Source of the DNA: Pseudomonadota bacterium | Lineage (GTDB): Bacteria; Desulfobacterota; Desulfovibrionia; Desulfovibrionales; Desulfovibrionaceae | DNA length: 64,000 bases | Assembly: GCA_018822105.1 (NCBI GenBank) | Contig: JAHJLB010000051.1 | Coordinates: 124,001 to 188,000 of the forward strand | Direction: 5' to 3' | In this document: positions 14,963-26,203 of the stretch, piece after piece | How the letters are laid out: each line of letters opens with the position of its first letter | How positions within the stretch are numbered: position 1 is the stretch's first letter | Notes under the pieces: model-generated | Database searches by the model: none | Seen by the model: the letters and a program-made list of their open reading frames with translations, nothing else | What the model was told of the DNA's origin: nothing | Program-made: the position numbers and the translations under genes

Positions 14963-15589
14963 ATGACCGCACGTTCCCAACTCGCCCTTCTTATTCTCGC
15001 AGCCGCCCTGGGCTGCGCCGTTCTGACTCCACCCGCCCCGGCCCTGGCCGTCAGCGACGACCCGGTGCTCCGGCGCATGGACACCGTGCTCGAGGAAAAC
15101 GCGAGGCTGCGCGAGGAGGCCTGGAAGGCCCACAAAAGCCACGACCAGAGCGCCGCCCGGCAGGCTGCCGAGGAGCTGGCAGCCTCCGAGGAGCGCGTGG
15201 AGCGCACCCGGGCCGAGGCCCTGGCCCATGTGGCCAACGTCAGCCCGGGCCAGGTGGAGGCCCTGCGCAAGGACGGCAAGTCCTGGGGCCAGACCGCCGG
15301 CGAGCTCGGCGTGCATCCTGGATTTCTGGGCATAGGAAAAACGCCCATGTACGAGTCGCTTCCCAAGCGCAAGGCCAAGGGCGCCGCGGCTGCGGTCAAG
15401 AAAGGCAAGGCCGCGCGCGGCAAGACAGCGGCCAAGAGCGAGGGCAAGGACAAGCCAGCCAAGGTCGCCGCGGCCAAGGGCAAGAGCCAAAAGGCCTCCA
15501 AAGGCGAGGCCAGGATAAAGACCAAGGCCAAGGCCCCGTCAAAGGCCAAGGCGAAGCCGGAAAAGAAGACCAGGGGAAACAAGAAGTAA
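14963..15589 (+). CDS. Exported protein with lysine/alanine-rich histone-like tail
   Basis: A 208-residue protein; ATG follows AGAGAGAG. Residues 1-29 look like a signal peptide (MTARSQLALLILAAALGCAVLTP...ALA). The middle (35-95) is a charged helical segment (VLRRMDTVLEENARLREEAWKAHKSHD), likely coiled coil, and the region near 95-120 reads DGKSWGQTAGELGVHPGFLGIG. From about residue 135 the chain is a Lys/Ala/Gly-rich tail (KAKGAAAAVKKGKAARGK) reminiscent of histone H1-like repeats. A polycation in the periplasm could bind anionic polymers. Function unknown. Confidence 0.7.
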   Translation: MTARSQLALLILAAALGCAVLTPPAPALAVSDDPVLRRMDTVLEENARLREEAWKAHKSHDQSAARQAAEELAASEERVERTRAEALAHVANVSPGQVEALRKDGKSWGQTAGELGVHPGFLGIGKTPMYESLPKRKAKGAAAAVKKGKAARGKTAAKSEGKDKPAKVAAAKGKSQKASKGEARIKTKAKAPSKAKAKPEKKTRGNKK

Positions 15590-15808
15590 CCACGCGCGAA
15601 GTCGAGGCGCGCCCCCCCCTTCGGCCGACCTGCGCCGCCGAGCGGCCCCGGATCCGGGTTCCCAGCCCGGACGGCACGGCGGCATCGGCGCGCGCCCGCA
15701 CCCTGCGCCCTGTCCAGTTCCGCACCACCCGCCCGACGCCAGGCGCAGCAACCGGGCCAGGCGCCGGAAATCCGCGCAGAATACTTTCGGGCCAAGCCCT
15801 CGCCCGAC

Positions 15809-16312
15809 CTACCCCCGCCCGGACTCCAGGGACAGCAGCAGGGCCTTCAAATCCAGCCCGTGGGGATTGGTGTAGCCCGTGAGCCTTCCGCCAGCGCCCA
15901 GCACCCGGTGGCAGGGGACCACGAGGGGCCAGGGGTTGCGGGCCATGGCCTGACCCACGGCCCGGGCCTTGCCGGGGTGCCCGGCCAGGGAGGCCAGTTC
16001 GCCGTAGGTCACGGTGCAGCCCTCCGGCACGCGCTCCACAAGGGTGCGCAGGATCTCGGCCGTGAAGGGCGGCAGGCCGGACCAGCACAGCGGCAGGGCC
16101 GGAAACTCCGCCGCCCGGCCCGCTGCCAGCCTCTGCAATGCCGCGCGCACTGCGCGGGCCTCGGAGCTGGCGTCCGGGGACAGATGTTCCGCCTCGGCCC
16201 GGCCCAGCTCCAGGCGCAGCACCCCCTCCCCGCGCCAGACCAAAGTGAGGGCCAGGGGCGGCACGGCCACGTGCTCCACACGCTCGTCCAGGGGCTGCGG
16301 ATCTCCGCTCAT
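15809..16312 (-). CDS. ogt: Methylated-DNA--[protein]-cysteine S-methyltransferase
   Basis: A 167-residue protein. The active-site motif VPCHRVLGAGGRLTGY is intact (Cys accepts the alkyl group from O6-alkylguanine), preceded by TVTYGELASLAGHPGKARAVGQAMARNP, the helix-turn-helix that binds DNA. The N-terminal domain is typical of Ogt-like single-domain enzymes. Its ATG overlaps the stop of the upstream radical SAM gene (ATGA), so the two are co-translated. The role is direct repair of alkylated DNA. Confidence 0.92.
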   Translation of the reverse strand: MSGDPQPLDERVEHVAVPPLALTLVWRGEGVLRLELGRAEAEHLSPDASSEARAVRAALQRLAAGRAAEFPALPLCWSGLPPFTAEILRTLVERVPEGCTVTYGELASLAGHPGKARAVGQAMARNPWPLVVPCHRVLGAGGRLTGYTNPHGLDLKALLLSLESGRG

Positions 16313-17340
16313 GGCGTCTCCTCCACGGTATCGCCCCAGCGGGGCGGGCTGTCCGGGCAAAACCCGTCGCGGCCCTGCCAGGTGTTCCGCCGGTGCAGTT
16401 CGGCCCGGATGCGGGCCAGCGTGCCCGCCTTGTCCGCGCCCCAGTCCGGGGCCAATAGTTCTCCAGGTGCCGGGTCAGCCGCCAGTCGCTGCACGCAGAT
16501 GTCCGGCCTGAGGCGTGCGAGGGCGGCCACCACGGCCTGCGCGTAGTCCTCCCGGCCCGACGGCACGAACCGTCCCGCGCGCCACATTCCCTCCAGCGCC
16601 GTTCCCCGGCACACCAACAGATTGTGCAGCTTGACCCCGGCCACGGGCAAACCGTTCAGAAAGTCCACGGAATCGCGCAGGTCGTGCGGCCCGGCCCCGG
16701 GCAGGCCGTGCACCAGATGTGCACACACGGACAGGCCGCGCGCGGCGGCGGCCCTCGCGGCGCGGGCGAAACAGGCCGCGTCGTGGCCTCGGCCCGCACG
16801 CTCCAGCACCCGGTCATCCGCGCTCTGCAGGCCGAGGTCCAGTTGCACGAAGCCCGGGCCGGGCTGCCCCCGGCCCGTTGCGGCGCCTCTTTCCGCAAAG
16901 GCGGCCAAGGCGTCCAGCCGGGCGCAGTCGCCCTCGGCATCGAGGCAATCCGGCCTCGTGCCCAGGCACAGCCCCGCCACCCCGGGCAGGGCGGAGATCT
17001 CGTCCAGCACGTCCCGCAGGCGGCCGGCGCTGGCGTGGGTGTTGGTATACGACTGCAGGTAGGCCAGGAGCAGGGCCTTGGGGTGCCGGGCGCGCAGGCG
17101 CGGGGCCAAGCGCGCCCATTGCTGCGCCAGGGAATGCCCCTGGGCGAAAAGCCCTGTGCCGGAGCCGGCCGGGTTGCAGAACACGCAGCCGGCGCGGGAG
17201 AGGGTGCCGTCGCGGTTGGGGCAGGAAAACCCGGCATCCAGGGGCACCTTGCGCGCCGCGCCGCCCAGGCGCGCCCGGAAATACGCGGCCAGGGGGAATA
17301 TGCGCGGGAAGTCCGCCGCCGGGCCTGGGGGAGTGCTCAT
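16309..17340 (-). CDS. TIGR01212-family radical SAM protein (YhcC-like)
   Basis: A 343-residue protein. The cluster motif reads CPNRDGTLSRAGCVFC near residue 39, the long-spaced Cys pattern of the TIGR01212/YhcC family rather than plain CxxxCxxC. AYLQSYTNTHA, LCLGTRPDC, VQLDLGLQSADD and HLVHGLPGAG are further family motifs. The substrate of this family is not established. The start chosen (MSTPPGPAADFP) removes an unlikely 64-residue extension. It is divergent from mreB and overlaps the MGMT gene. Confidence 0.9.
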   Translation of the reverse strand: MSTPPGPAADFPRIFPLAAYFRARLGGAARKVPLDAGFSCPNRDGTLSRAGCVFCNPAGSGTGLFAQGHSLAQQWARLAPRLRARHPKALLLAYLQSYTNTHASAGRLRDVLDEISALPGVAGLCLGTRPDCLDAEGDCARLDALAAFAERGAATGRGQPGPGFVQLDLGLQSADDRVLERAGRGHDAACFARAARAAAARGLSVCAHLVHGLPGAGPHDLRDSVDFLNGLPVAGVKLHNLLVCRGTALEGMWRAGRFVPSGREDYAQAVVAALARLRPDICVQRLAADPAPGELLAPDWGADKAGTLARIRAELHRRNTWQGRDGFCPDSPPRWGDTVEETP

Positions 17341-17446
17341 GTATTGCCTGCCGGTGCTTCTTTTGGTATAAGTTAACGTTCTGCGGCATTCAGCGACATT
17401 CGCCGCCGCCTCGCGCACCTGTCGGCGGCCATGAAATATATTATGA

Positions 17447-18499
<1,053 letters not shown>

Positions 18500-18500
18500 T

Positions 18501-19346
18501 GTGAACCCCAAACGTGTCGCCATCTTCCTCGTCGCCGGGCTGTTCTTCTACCTGGCGCTGTACACCTGGAATCTGCGCACCGGGCTTCTGACCCGCCTGA
18601 GCATCTATTCCGGGCTGGACAGCGTCGGCGCTGTGCTGCGCCCCGGCTCCTGGGCCGGGCATGCCGCCGGCGGGTTCGTGGAGCGCTACCTCTCCCTTGT
18701 GGGCCTGAAGCAGGAGAACGAAGCCCTGCGCGAGGAGATCAAGGCCCTGCGCCTGGAGAGCATGACCCTGCGCGAACGCGCCGAGGCCACGGCCAGGGTG
18801 GAAAAGCTCCTGGGCTTCCCCGAGCCGCCGGACTGGCGGCGCGAGGGAGCGCGCGTCATCGCCCACCGCATAGGCCCCACGGCCATCCTGGAGACCATCC
18901 TCGTGGACAGGGGCAAGCTCTCCGGGGCCAAGGAAGACACCCCCGTGCTCTGCACCGAGGGCGTGGTGGGCCGCATCTACCGCGCGGGACTCACCGTCGC
19001 CACAGTGCTCCTCCTGACCGACCCCTCCAGCCGGGTGGCCGTGGTGGGCCGCGATAACCGAGCCGCCGGGGTGATCTACGGCATGGGCGCGGGCGAAAAG
19101 CTCATGGTCAAGTACGTGGGGCTCCAGTCCAGCATCGAGCCCCAGGAGATCCTCGTCACCTCCGGCATGGACGGCGTGTACCCCAAGGGCCTGCCCGTGG
19201 CCCGGGTCACAAGCGTGCGCCGCGAGGAAGGCACCCTGTTCATGGACGTGCAGGCCGAGCCCCTGGTGGACATCGCCCACCTGGAGGAGGTGCTCCTGCT
19301 CAAGCGCGCGGCCCGGCCCGAAGACTCGCGCCCCTTGTGGGACTAG
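18501..19346 (+). CDS. mreC: Rod shape-determining protein MreC
   Basis: A 281-residue protein; GTG start one base after the mreB stop. One N-terminal membrane helix (IFLVAGLFFYLALYTWNL) is followed by a coiled coil (LKQENEALREEIKALRLESMTLRERAEA, about residues 70-97). Then comes the periplasmic beta-domain with GVVGRIYRAG, LLTDPSSRVAVVGRDNRAAGVIYG and VTSGMDGVYPKGLPVARV. It links MreB to PBP2 and RodA. Confidence 0.95.
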   Translation: MNPKRVAIFLVAGLFFYLALYTWNLRTGLLTRLSIYSGLDSVGAVLRPGSWAGHAAGGFVERYLSLVGLKQENEALREEIKALRLESMTLRERAEATARVEKLLGFPEPPDWRREGARVIAHRIGPTAILETILVDRGKLSGAKEDTPVLCTEGVVGRIYRAGLTVATVLLLTDPSSRVAVVGRDNRAAGVIYGMGAGEKLMVKYVGLQSSIEPQEILVTSGMDGVYPKGLPVARVTSVRREEGTLFMDVQAEPLVDIAHLEEVLLLKRAARPEDSRPLWD

Positions 19347-19349
19347 GCC

Positions 19350-19820
19350 ATGCTGGCGCCCATCTGGTGGACTGCGTTTACCGTCCTGGGCATCTGGGGC
19401 CACAGCCTCCTGCCCGGCGTGGACTTCTTCGCCCCCGGCATGGCCGTGAGCCTGCGCTGGCAGCGGCCCGCCGCCACCATCACCCTGACCCTGGCCTGGC
19501 TGGCCATTCAGGAGGGCGCGGGCGGCCTGGCCTTCGGGTACGCCATCCTGTGGTACGGCATCCTCTTCACCCTGCTGACCGTCGGCCGCTGGCTCCTGGA
19601 CCCCGGCAGCATCCAGTTCCAGGCCCTGCTGGGCCTGGCCCTGGGCCTGGCCCACTTCCTGCTGCTCTATCTCATGGCTGTGCTGGAAATGCGGGCCTTC
19701 CCGCTCAAGCGCGTGCTGGGCGAATGTCTGCTCCAGGCCGCGCTGTACCCGGTGCTGTGGTACCTCACGGAATCCCTGTTCCCCGAACGGCTGAAGAAAC
19801 GACGTGAAGAGCTCCTATAA
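19350..19820 (+). CDS. mreD: Rod shape-determining protein MreD
   Basis: A 156-residue protein with about five membrane helices, starting MLAPIWWTAFTVLGIWGHSLLPGVDFF. There is little strict motif content, but size, hydrophobicity and position between mreC and mrdA identify it. The end overlaps the mrdA start by 17 bases. Confidence 0.85.
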   Translation: MLAPIWWTAFTVLGIWGHSLLPGVDFFAPGMAVSLRWQRPAATITLTLAWLAIQEGAGGLAFGYAILWYGILFTLLTVGRWLLDPGSIQFQALLGLALGLAHFLLLYLMAVLEMRAFPLKRVLGECLLQAALYPVLWYLTESLFPERLKKRREELL

Positions 19821-21711
19821 CTCCTGCGGCCAAGAGCCGCCGCGCCTGGGCGTGGGCCTCCTGCAATGCCTGATCTTCGGGCTGTTCTGCCTCTTCGCCG
19901 TGCGCCTGTGGTACCTGCAGATCCACCTCGGCCCGGTGTTCACGGAAAAGTCGCGCAACAACCAGCTGCGCACCGAGTATATTTTCGCCCCGCGCGGGTT
20001 CCTGCGCGACCGCAACGGCGAGCTGCTGGCCGTCAACGAACCGGCCTTCGTGCTGGGCCTGGTGCGCGAGGACTGCGACGACATCCCCGCCACCCTGAAC
20101 CAGGTGGCCGCCTGGACGGGCCTCCCGGCGGAGCGCCTGAAGGACATCTATGCGCGCAACAAGCCCAAGGTGAAGCCCTTCGAGGCCTTGACCCTGGTCC
20201 CGGATCTGGACTTCCCGCTCATCGCCAAGGTGGAGGGCGGCAGCCTGCGCTGGCCGGGACTGGAGATCCTCTCGCGCACCCGGCGCAAGTACATTTACGG
20301 CCACCTGCTCTCCCATGTGCTGGGCTTCGTGGCCGAGGCCAGCGAGACCGAAATGCAGGCCGACCCCACCCTCTCCCTGGGCGACTTCGTGGGCAAGCAG
20401 GGCCTGGAGAACCGCCTGGACGACCGCCTGCGCGGAGCCAAGGGCAGGCGGCTCATCGAGGTCGACGTCACCGGGCGCAGGCTCTCGGAGGAGCTGCAGC
20501 GCGGGCCCAAGGCGGGCGAGGAGATCTTCCTCAGCATCGACCTCGGCCTGCAGCAGCTGGGGCACAAGGTGCTGGAAGGCAAGGCCGGCTCCGTGGTGGT
20601 CATGGACCCGGATTCCGGCGAGATCCACGCCCTGGTGAGCGAGCCCAGCTACGACAGCAACACCTTCACCACCGGGCTGTCCTCGGCCCAATGGGCGGAG
20701 CTGCGCGACGACCCCATGCACCCCCTGCAGAACCGCGCCACCCAGGGCGTGTATCCCCCGGGCTCGGTGTTCAAGCTGCTCATGGCCGCCGCCGGGCTGC
20801 ACGAAAAGGCCATTGACCCCAATGAGACCGTCTACTGCACCGGGGAGCTGGCCCTGGGCAACCACGTCTTCCGCTGCTGGAAAAAAGGCGGGCACGGCAC
20901 CGTGAACTTCCAGCGCGCCCTCATCGAATCCTGCGACACCTATTTCTACAAGCTCGGCATGAAGCTCGGCGTGGACCGCATCAGCTCCTACGCCAAGCTG
21001 GCCGGATTGGGCGTGGCCACGGGCATCGATCTGCCGCACGAGAAAGCCGGGCTCATCCCCTCGCGCGAATGGAAGATGAAGCGCTACGGCGTGCGCTGGA
21101 CCAAGGGCGAGGACTTGAACATGTCCATCGGCCAGGGCTACACCGGCCTGACCCCCCTGCAGGTGGCGCGCCTCATCTCCGCCCTGATCAACGGCGGAAA
21201 GGTGCTCAAGCCGCAGCTCATGCGCGGCGTGCCCGCCCAGGTGCTGAGCTCCGTGCCCCTGACCCCGGAGCACGCGGCCATGATCAAGCGGGCCATGGTC
21301 GCCACCGTGGAGGACCCGCGCGGGACCTGCCGCCGGGTGCTCACTCCGGGGGTGGTGGTGGGGGCCAAGACCGGCACCGCCCAGGTGGTGCGCCTTTCCG
21401 AGGAGATGAAGCGCATGGGCGACGCCGTGCCCTACAGGTTCCGCGACCACGCCTGGATGGCCGGCTTTGGCGAGCAGGGCAAGAAGCGCTATGTGGTGGT
21501 GGCCATGGTGGAGCACGGCCTGCACGGCGCGTCTGGGGCCGGCCCGGTGGTCAAGGCCATGCTCGACGCCCTGTTCCTGGGCAAGAAGGAGCTGCCCCCC
21601 CGCGACGTGGGTGGCGCGGAGCGCGCAGGCGAGCCGGCCGCACGGCTGGTCGTCGACCCGGTGGAGCCGACGTTCCCGGAAGTGCCGCACGAGCCGGGAG
21701 CCGCCCAATGA
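19804..21711 (+). CDS. mrdA: Penicillin-binding protein 2 (peptidoglycan DD-transpeptidase)
   Basis: A 635-residue protein with GTG start inside the end of mreD. An N-terminal membrane anchor (LLQCLIFGLFCLFAVRLWYLQI) is followed by the dimerisation domain. The transpeptidase motifs are S321-V-F-K (PPGSVFKLLMAA), SCD (ESCDTYFYKLG) and KTG at K522 (GAKTGTAQVV). It crosslinks new wall during elongation together with RodA. Its last 40 residues are a low-complexity tail. It overlaps rodA by 4 bases (ATGA). Confidence 0.96.
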   Translation: MKSSYNSCGQEPPRLGVGLLQCLIFGLFCLFAVRLWYLQIHLGPVFTEKSRNNQLRTEYIFAPRGFLRDRNGELLAVNEPAFVLGLVREDCDDIPATLNQVAAWTGLPAERLKDIYARNKPKVKPFEALTLVPDLDFPLIAKVEGGSLRWPGLEILSRTRRKYIYGHLLSHVLGFVAEASETEMQADPTLSLGDFVGKQGLENRLDDRLRGAKGRRLIEVDVTGRRLSEELQRGPKAGEEIFLSIDLGLQQLGHKVLEGKAGSVVVMDPDSGEIHALVSEPSYDSNTFTTGLSSAQWAELRDDPMHPLQNRATQGVYPPGSVFKLLMAAAGLHEKAIDPNETVYCTGELALGNHVFRCWKKGGHGTVNFQRALIESCDTYFYKLGMKLGVDRISSYAKLAGLGVATGIDLPHEKAGLIPSREWKMKRYGVRWTKGEDLNMSIGQGYTGLTPLQVARLISALINGGKVLKPQLMRGVPAQVLSSVPLTPEHAAMIKRAMVATVEDPRGTCRRVLTPGVVVGAKTGTAQVVRLSEEMKRMGDAVPYRFRDHAWMAGFGEQGKKRYVVVAMVEHGLHGASGAGPVVKAMLDALFLGKKELPPRDVGGAERAGEPAARLVVDPVEPTFPEVPHEPGAAQ

Positions 21712-22823
21712 GCCCCATCGACCGCCGCATGCTCTACCACGTCAACTGGCCGCTGGTGGGAGTCCTGGCCGCGCTGTTCTTCGTCGGCGTGCTCAACCTG
21801 TATTCCGCCAGCGGGGTGCGCCTGGGCGAAGGCGTGTCCGTTGAGCCCTACTACCAGAAGCAGGTCATCTGGGGCACCATCGGCCTGTTCGGCATGGTGG
21901 CCTTCACGGCCTTTGACTACCGCAGGCTGTCCGCCGTGGCCTGGCCCCTTTACGCCGTCAGCCTGCTGCTGCTGCTGGCCGTGCCCTTCCTCGGCAAGAC
22001 CATCTACGGCGCCAAGCGCTGGCTCGACTTCGGCCTGTTCAGCTTCCAGCCGAGCGAACTGGCCAAGTTCGCCATGCTGCTGCTCGGGGCGCGCATCCTC
22101 TCCGCCCAGCCCGACCGCCTGGACCTCAAGCGCCTGTCCTACATCATCGGCCTGGGCCTGGTGCCCGCCCTCATGATCATCAAGCAGCCGGACCTGGGCA
22201 CGGGCATGCTCGTGCTTCTGCTCCTGTGCGGGCTCATCCTCTACCGGGGCATCCGGCCCTGGCTGTTCCGCACCCTGTGCGTGCTGATGCCCCTGGTCAT
22301 GCCCCTGGCCTGGTTCGGGCTCAAGGACTACCAAAAACGCCGCATCCTGGCCTTCCTCGACCCGGCCACAGATCCATTGGGCTCGGGCTATCACATCCTG
22401 CAATCGGAAATCGCCCTGGGCTCGGGCCGCATCTTCGGCAAGGGCTATCTGAGCGGCACCCAAAGCCAGCTGCGCTTTCTGCCGGAAAAGCACACCGACT
22501 TCGCCGTGGCCGTGCTGGGCGAGGAATGGGGCTTCTTCGGCATGATGCTGCTCTTGTCCCTGTTCTGCGCCTTTCTCTACCAGATCGCCACGGTGGCCCG
22601 CGAGGCCAAGGACCCCTTCGGCAGCTATCTTGCCGCCGGGGTGTTCTTCTACTTCTTCTGGCAGATCCTCATCAACATGGGCATGGTCATGGGCCTCATG
22701 CCCGTGGTGGGCATCCCGCTGCCCTTCATCAGCTATGGCGGCAGCGCCACCCTGGTGAACTTCTGCCTCCTCGGCCTCGTGCTCAACGTCTCCATGCGCC
22801 GCTATTTGTTCAAGCAATCCTGA
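21708..22823 (+). CDS. rodA: Peptidoglycan glycosyltransferase RodA (SEDS family)
   Basis: A 371-residue protein, start ATG overlapping the mrdA stop. About ten membrane helices; family motifs include AFTAFDYRRL, AKRWLDFGLFSFQPSELAKFAMLL, IIKQPDLGTG, FLPEKHTDFAVAVLGEEWGF and GIPLPFISYGGSATL. RodA polymerises lipid II glycan strands with PBP2 as partner. Last gene of the rod operon. Confidence 0.97.
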   Translation: MSPIDRRMLYHVNWPLVGVLAALFFVGVLNLYSASGVRLGEGVSVEPYYQKQVIWGTIGLFGMVAFTAFDYRRLSAVAWPLYAVSLLLLLAVPFLGKTIYGAKRWLDFGLFSFQPSELAKFAMLLLGARILSAQPDRLDLKRLSYIIGLGLVPALMIIKQPDLGTGMLVLLLLCGLILYRGIRPWLFRTLCVLMPLVMPLAWFGLKDYQKRRILAFLDPATDPLGSGYHILQSEIALGSGRIFGKGYLSGTQSQLRFLPEKHTDFAVAVLGEEWGFFGMMLLLSLFCAFLYQIATVAREAKDPFGSYLAAGVFFYFFWQILINMGMVMGLMPVVGIPLPFISYGGSATLVNFCLLGLVLNVSMRRYLFKQS

Positions 22824-23012
22824 TCCCGCCCGCCCCATCTTCCCCGCCGCCAATATCCCCCTGCCCTCCGTTTCCTGGCGGATATCGCGGCTGGCCGATT
22901 GCTGCCCTTTTGCGCAACATCAGCCCTGCGCAAGAATTCCGCTACACCCGCAAAAGTACTGGCTCTGTTGAGATTTTAGGCCCCGAGGAGCCGAGAAAAT
23001 CGAAAAAAGGCT

Positions 23013-23041
23013 TTGACAGGCCGCTGGCAATCAGGTAGGCA
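23013..23041 (+). promoter_or_regulatory. Candidate promoter of the ATP synthase b'-epsilon operon
   Basis: TTGACA (23013-23018), 17 bases, TAGGCA (23036-23041), 58 bases before the first atp start. It lies in the 275-base gap after rodA, which otherwise shows no gene or clear terminator. The F0 operon at the other end of the window has the closely similar TTGACG-17-TAGGTG. Confidence 0.6.
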
Positions 23042-23098
23042 CCCACTGACTTTGGACCAAAATTCACAATCCCATTTCCAACGCGCCGGGGGCCGATC

Positions 23099-23521
23099 AT
23101 GATTGACATCGACAAAACGTTTCTAATCCAGCTGGTCAACTTTCTCATCACCATTGTGGGCCTGAACCTCCTGCTCATCCGCCCCATCCGGGACATGATC
23201 CAGGAACGCAACACTCTCATGGCCGACCAGGTGGGCAAGATCGAAGGCTTCAACTCCAGTGCCGAGGAGAAGCTCAAGAGCTACCAGGCGGCCATCGACG
23301 CCGCCCGCCAGGAAGGGCTTGAAGTGCGCAAGCTTATGCGCGCCGAAGGCACTGGCGAGGAACAGCAGATCATGGCCGCTGCCGGCAAGGAGGTCTCCAC
23401 CACCTTGAAGGCCGCCCACGAGGACATCGCCGCACAGGTGGCCGGGGCCAAGCAGGCCCTTTTCGCCGATGTGGAGAAATTCGCGCAGAAGGCCACGGCC
23501 AAGATTCTGGGCCAGGCTTAA
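23099..23521 (+). CDS. atpF': ATP synthase F0 subunit b'
   Basis: A 140-residue protein: one N-terminal membrane helix (FLIQLVNFLITIVGLNLLLIRPIRDMI) and a long amphipathic helix to the end (AHEDIAAQVAGAKQALFADVEKFAQKATAKILG). This is the peripheral stalk layout. No signal peptide, unlike the b subunit that follows. Two different b-type genes in tandem imply a b/b' heterodimeric stalk. Confidence 0.9.
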   Translation: MIDIDKTFLIQLVNFLITIVGLNLLLIRPIRDMIQERNTLMADQVGKIEGFNSSAEEKLKSYQAAIDAARQEGLEVRKLMRAEGTGEEQQIMAAAGKEVSTTLKAAHEDIAAQVAGAKQALFADVEKFAQKATAKILGQA

Positions 23522-23549
23522 AGCCGCAGGAAGAAGGAGGGGGAACATT

Positions 23550-24125
23550 TTGAAAGTCGCGAGACATGCAGTTTTAAGCCTTATCGGAGTCCTGGCCCTG
23601 GCCGCGGTGGCCTACGCCAGCGACGGCGAAGGCCACGGAATCAGTGCGGAGACGTGGAAGAACTACGCCTTCCGCATCGTCAACTTCATCATCTTCATCT
23701 TCCTCATCTACAAGTTCGGCGGAGCCAAGATCGCCGCCTTCTTCGGCGGCCGTCGCGCCCAGATCAAGAAGGACCTGGAAGATCTCGAGATCCGCAAGAC
23801 CGAGGCCGAGAAGAAGCTGAAGGACGTGGAGGCCGGCATCCGCAACCTGGAGCAGGAAAAGGCCGCCATCCTTGTCGAGGCCAAGACTCAGGGCGAGGCC
23901 ATCAAGTCCGCCATCATTGAGAAGGCCAAGAAGGACGCCGCCCAGATGCTGGTCCAGGCCAAGGTCAGCGCCGAGAACGAGTCCAGGGCGGCCTTTGACC
24001 GCGTGCGGGGAGAGATCGCCGACCAGGTCATCGTGCAGGCAACCAAAATCGTGCGGGAGAAGCTCACCGAGAAGGATCATGAGCGCCTCGTGGATGAATA
24101 CTTAACAAAGGTGGTGCTCAATTGA
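23550..24125 (+). CDS. atpF: ATP synthase F0 subunit b
   Basis: A 191-residue protein. The start is TTG after AGGAGGGGG (an ATT one codon earlier is an alternative). Residues 1-23 look like a cleavable signal peptide (HAVLSLIGVLALAAVAYASDG). A membrane helix (NYAFRIVNFIIFIFLIYKFG) follows and then a long coiled coil rich in E/K/R. Forms the peripheral stalk with b'. Its stop overlaps the TTG start of atpH. Confidence 0.92.
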   Translation: MKVARHAVLSLIGVLALAAVAYASDGEGHGISAETWKNYAFRIVNFIIFIFLIYKFGGAKIAAFFGGRRAQIKKDLEDLEIRKTEAEKKLKDVEAGIRNLEQEKAAILVEAKTQGEAIKSAIIEKAKKDAAQMLVQAKVSAENESRAAFDRVRGEIADQVIVQATKIVREKLTEKDHERLVDEYLTKVVLN

Positions 24126-24673
24126 GCGGGAACATCGTCGCGCGCAGGTACGCCAAGGCGCTGTTCACCGTAGGGAGCAAGCAGGGTTCCCCTGAGCTTG
24201 CGGCCTACGGCAAACAGCTTGCCGACCTGGCAGAGACACTGGCGGGAGCGCCGGAAGCCCTGCGGTTCTTCAAGAACCCGGTCTTCAACGTGGAGGAGAA
24301 GAAAGCCGTCCTGAAGCAGATCACGCAGCAGCTGGGGCTCACCGGAGCCATGGCCAACTTCGCGAATCTGCTGGCCGACAAGAACCGCCTCGTCTCCATC
24401 CCCGAAATCGCCGCAGACTTTAAGGCCATGCTCGATGAAGCGGGCGGCATCGTCTCCGGCAAGCTCGTCACCGCCGTCGCACTTTCCGATACCCGGAAGG
24501 TGGAGCTGAAAGAACGGCTGGAGAAGCAGACCGGCAAAAAGCTGGTCCTCGACTACACCACCGACGCCGACATCCTGGGCGGCGTGGTGCTGCAGATCGG
24601 GGACAGCGTGCTTGACGCCAGCCTGCGTGCTCAGCTGAACATTTTGAAAGAAACCATCAAGAGGGGTGAGTAG
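24122..24673 (+). CDS. atpH: ATP synthase F1 subunit delta
   Basis: A 183-residue protein with TTG start overlapping the atpF stop. [14 protein letters not shown] at the N-terminus and [36 protein letters not shown] at the C-terminus are the OSCP/delta signatures. It joins the F1 head to the peripheral stalk. Confidence 0.95.
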   Translation: MSGNIVARRYAKALFTVGSKQGSPELAAYGKQLADLAETLAGAPEALRFFKNPVFNVEEKKAVLKQITQQLGLTGAMANFANLLADKNRLVSIPEIAADFKAMLDEAGGIVSGKLVTAVALSDTRKVELKERLEKQTGKKLVLDYTTDADILGGVVLQIGDSVLDASLRAQLNILKETIKRGE

Positions 24674-24677
24674 GGCC

Positions 24678-26186
<1,509 letters not shown>

Positions 26187-26203
26187 CGGCGCAGGAGGGT
26201 GCG

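Noticed and set aside
15590-15808. Gap between the Lys-rich protein gene and MGMT as a hidden gene
   Set aside because: Frames there are Pro/Arg-rich with no start signals. The gap lies between convergent genes and shows no terminator or RNA.
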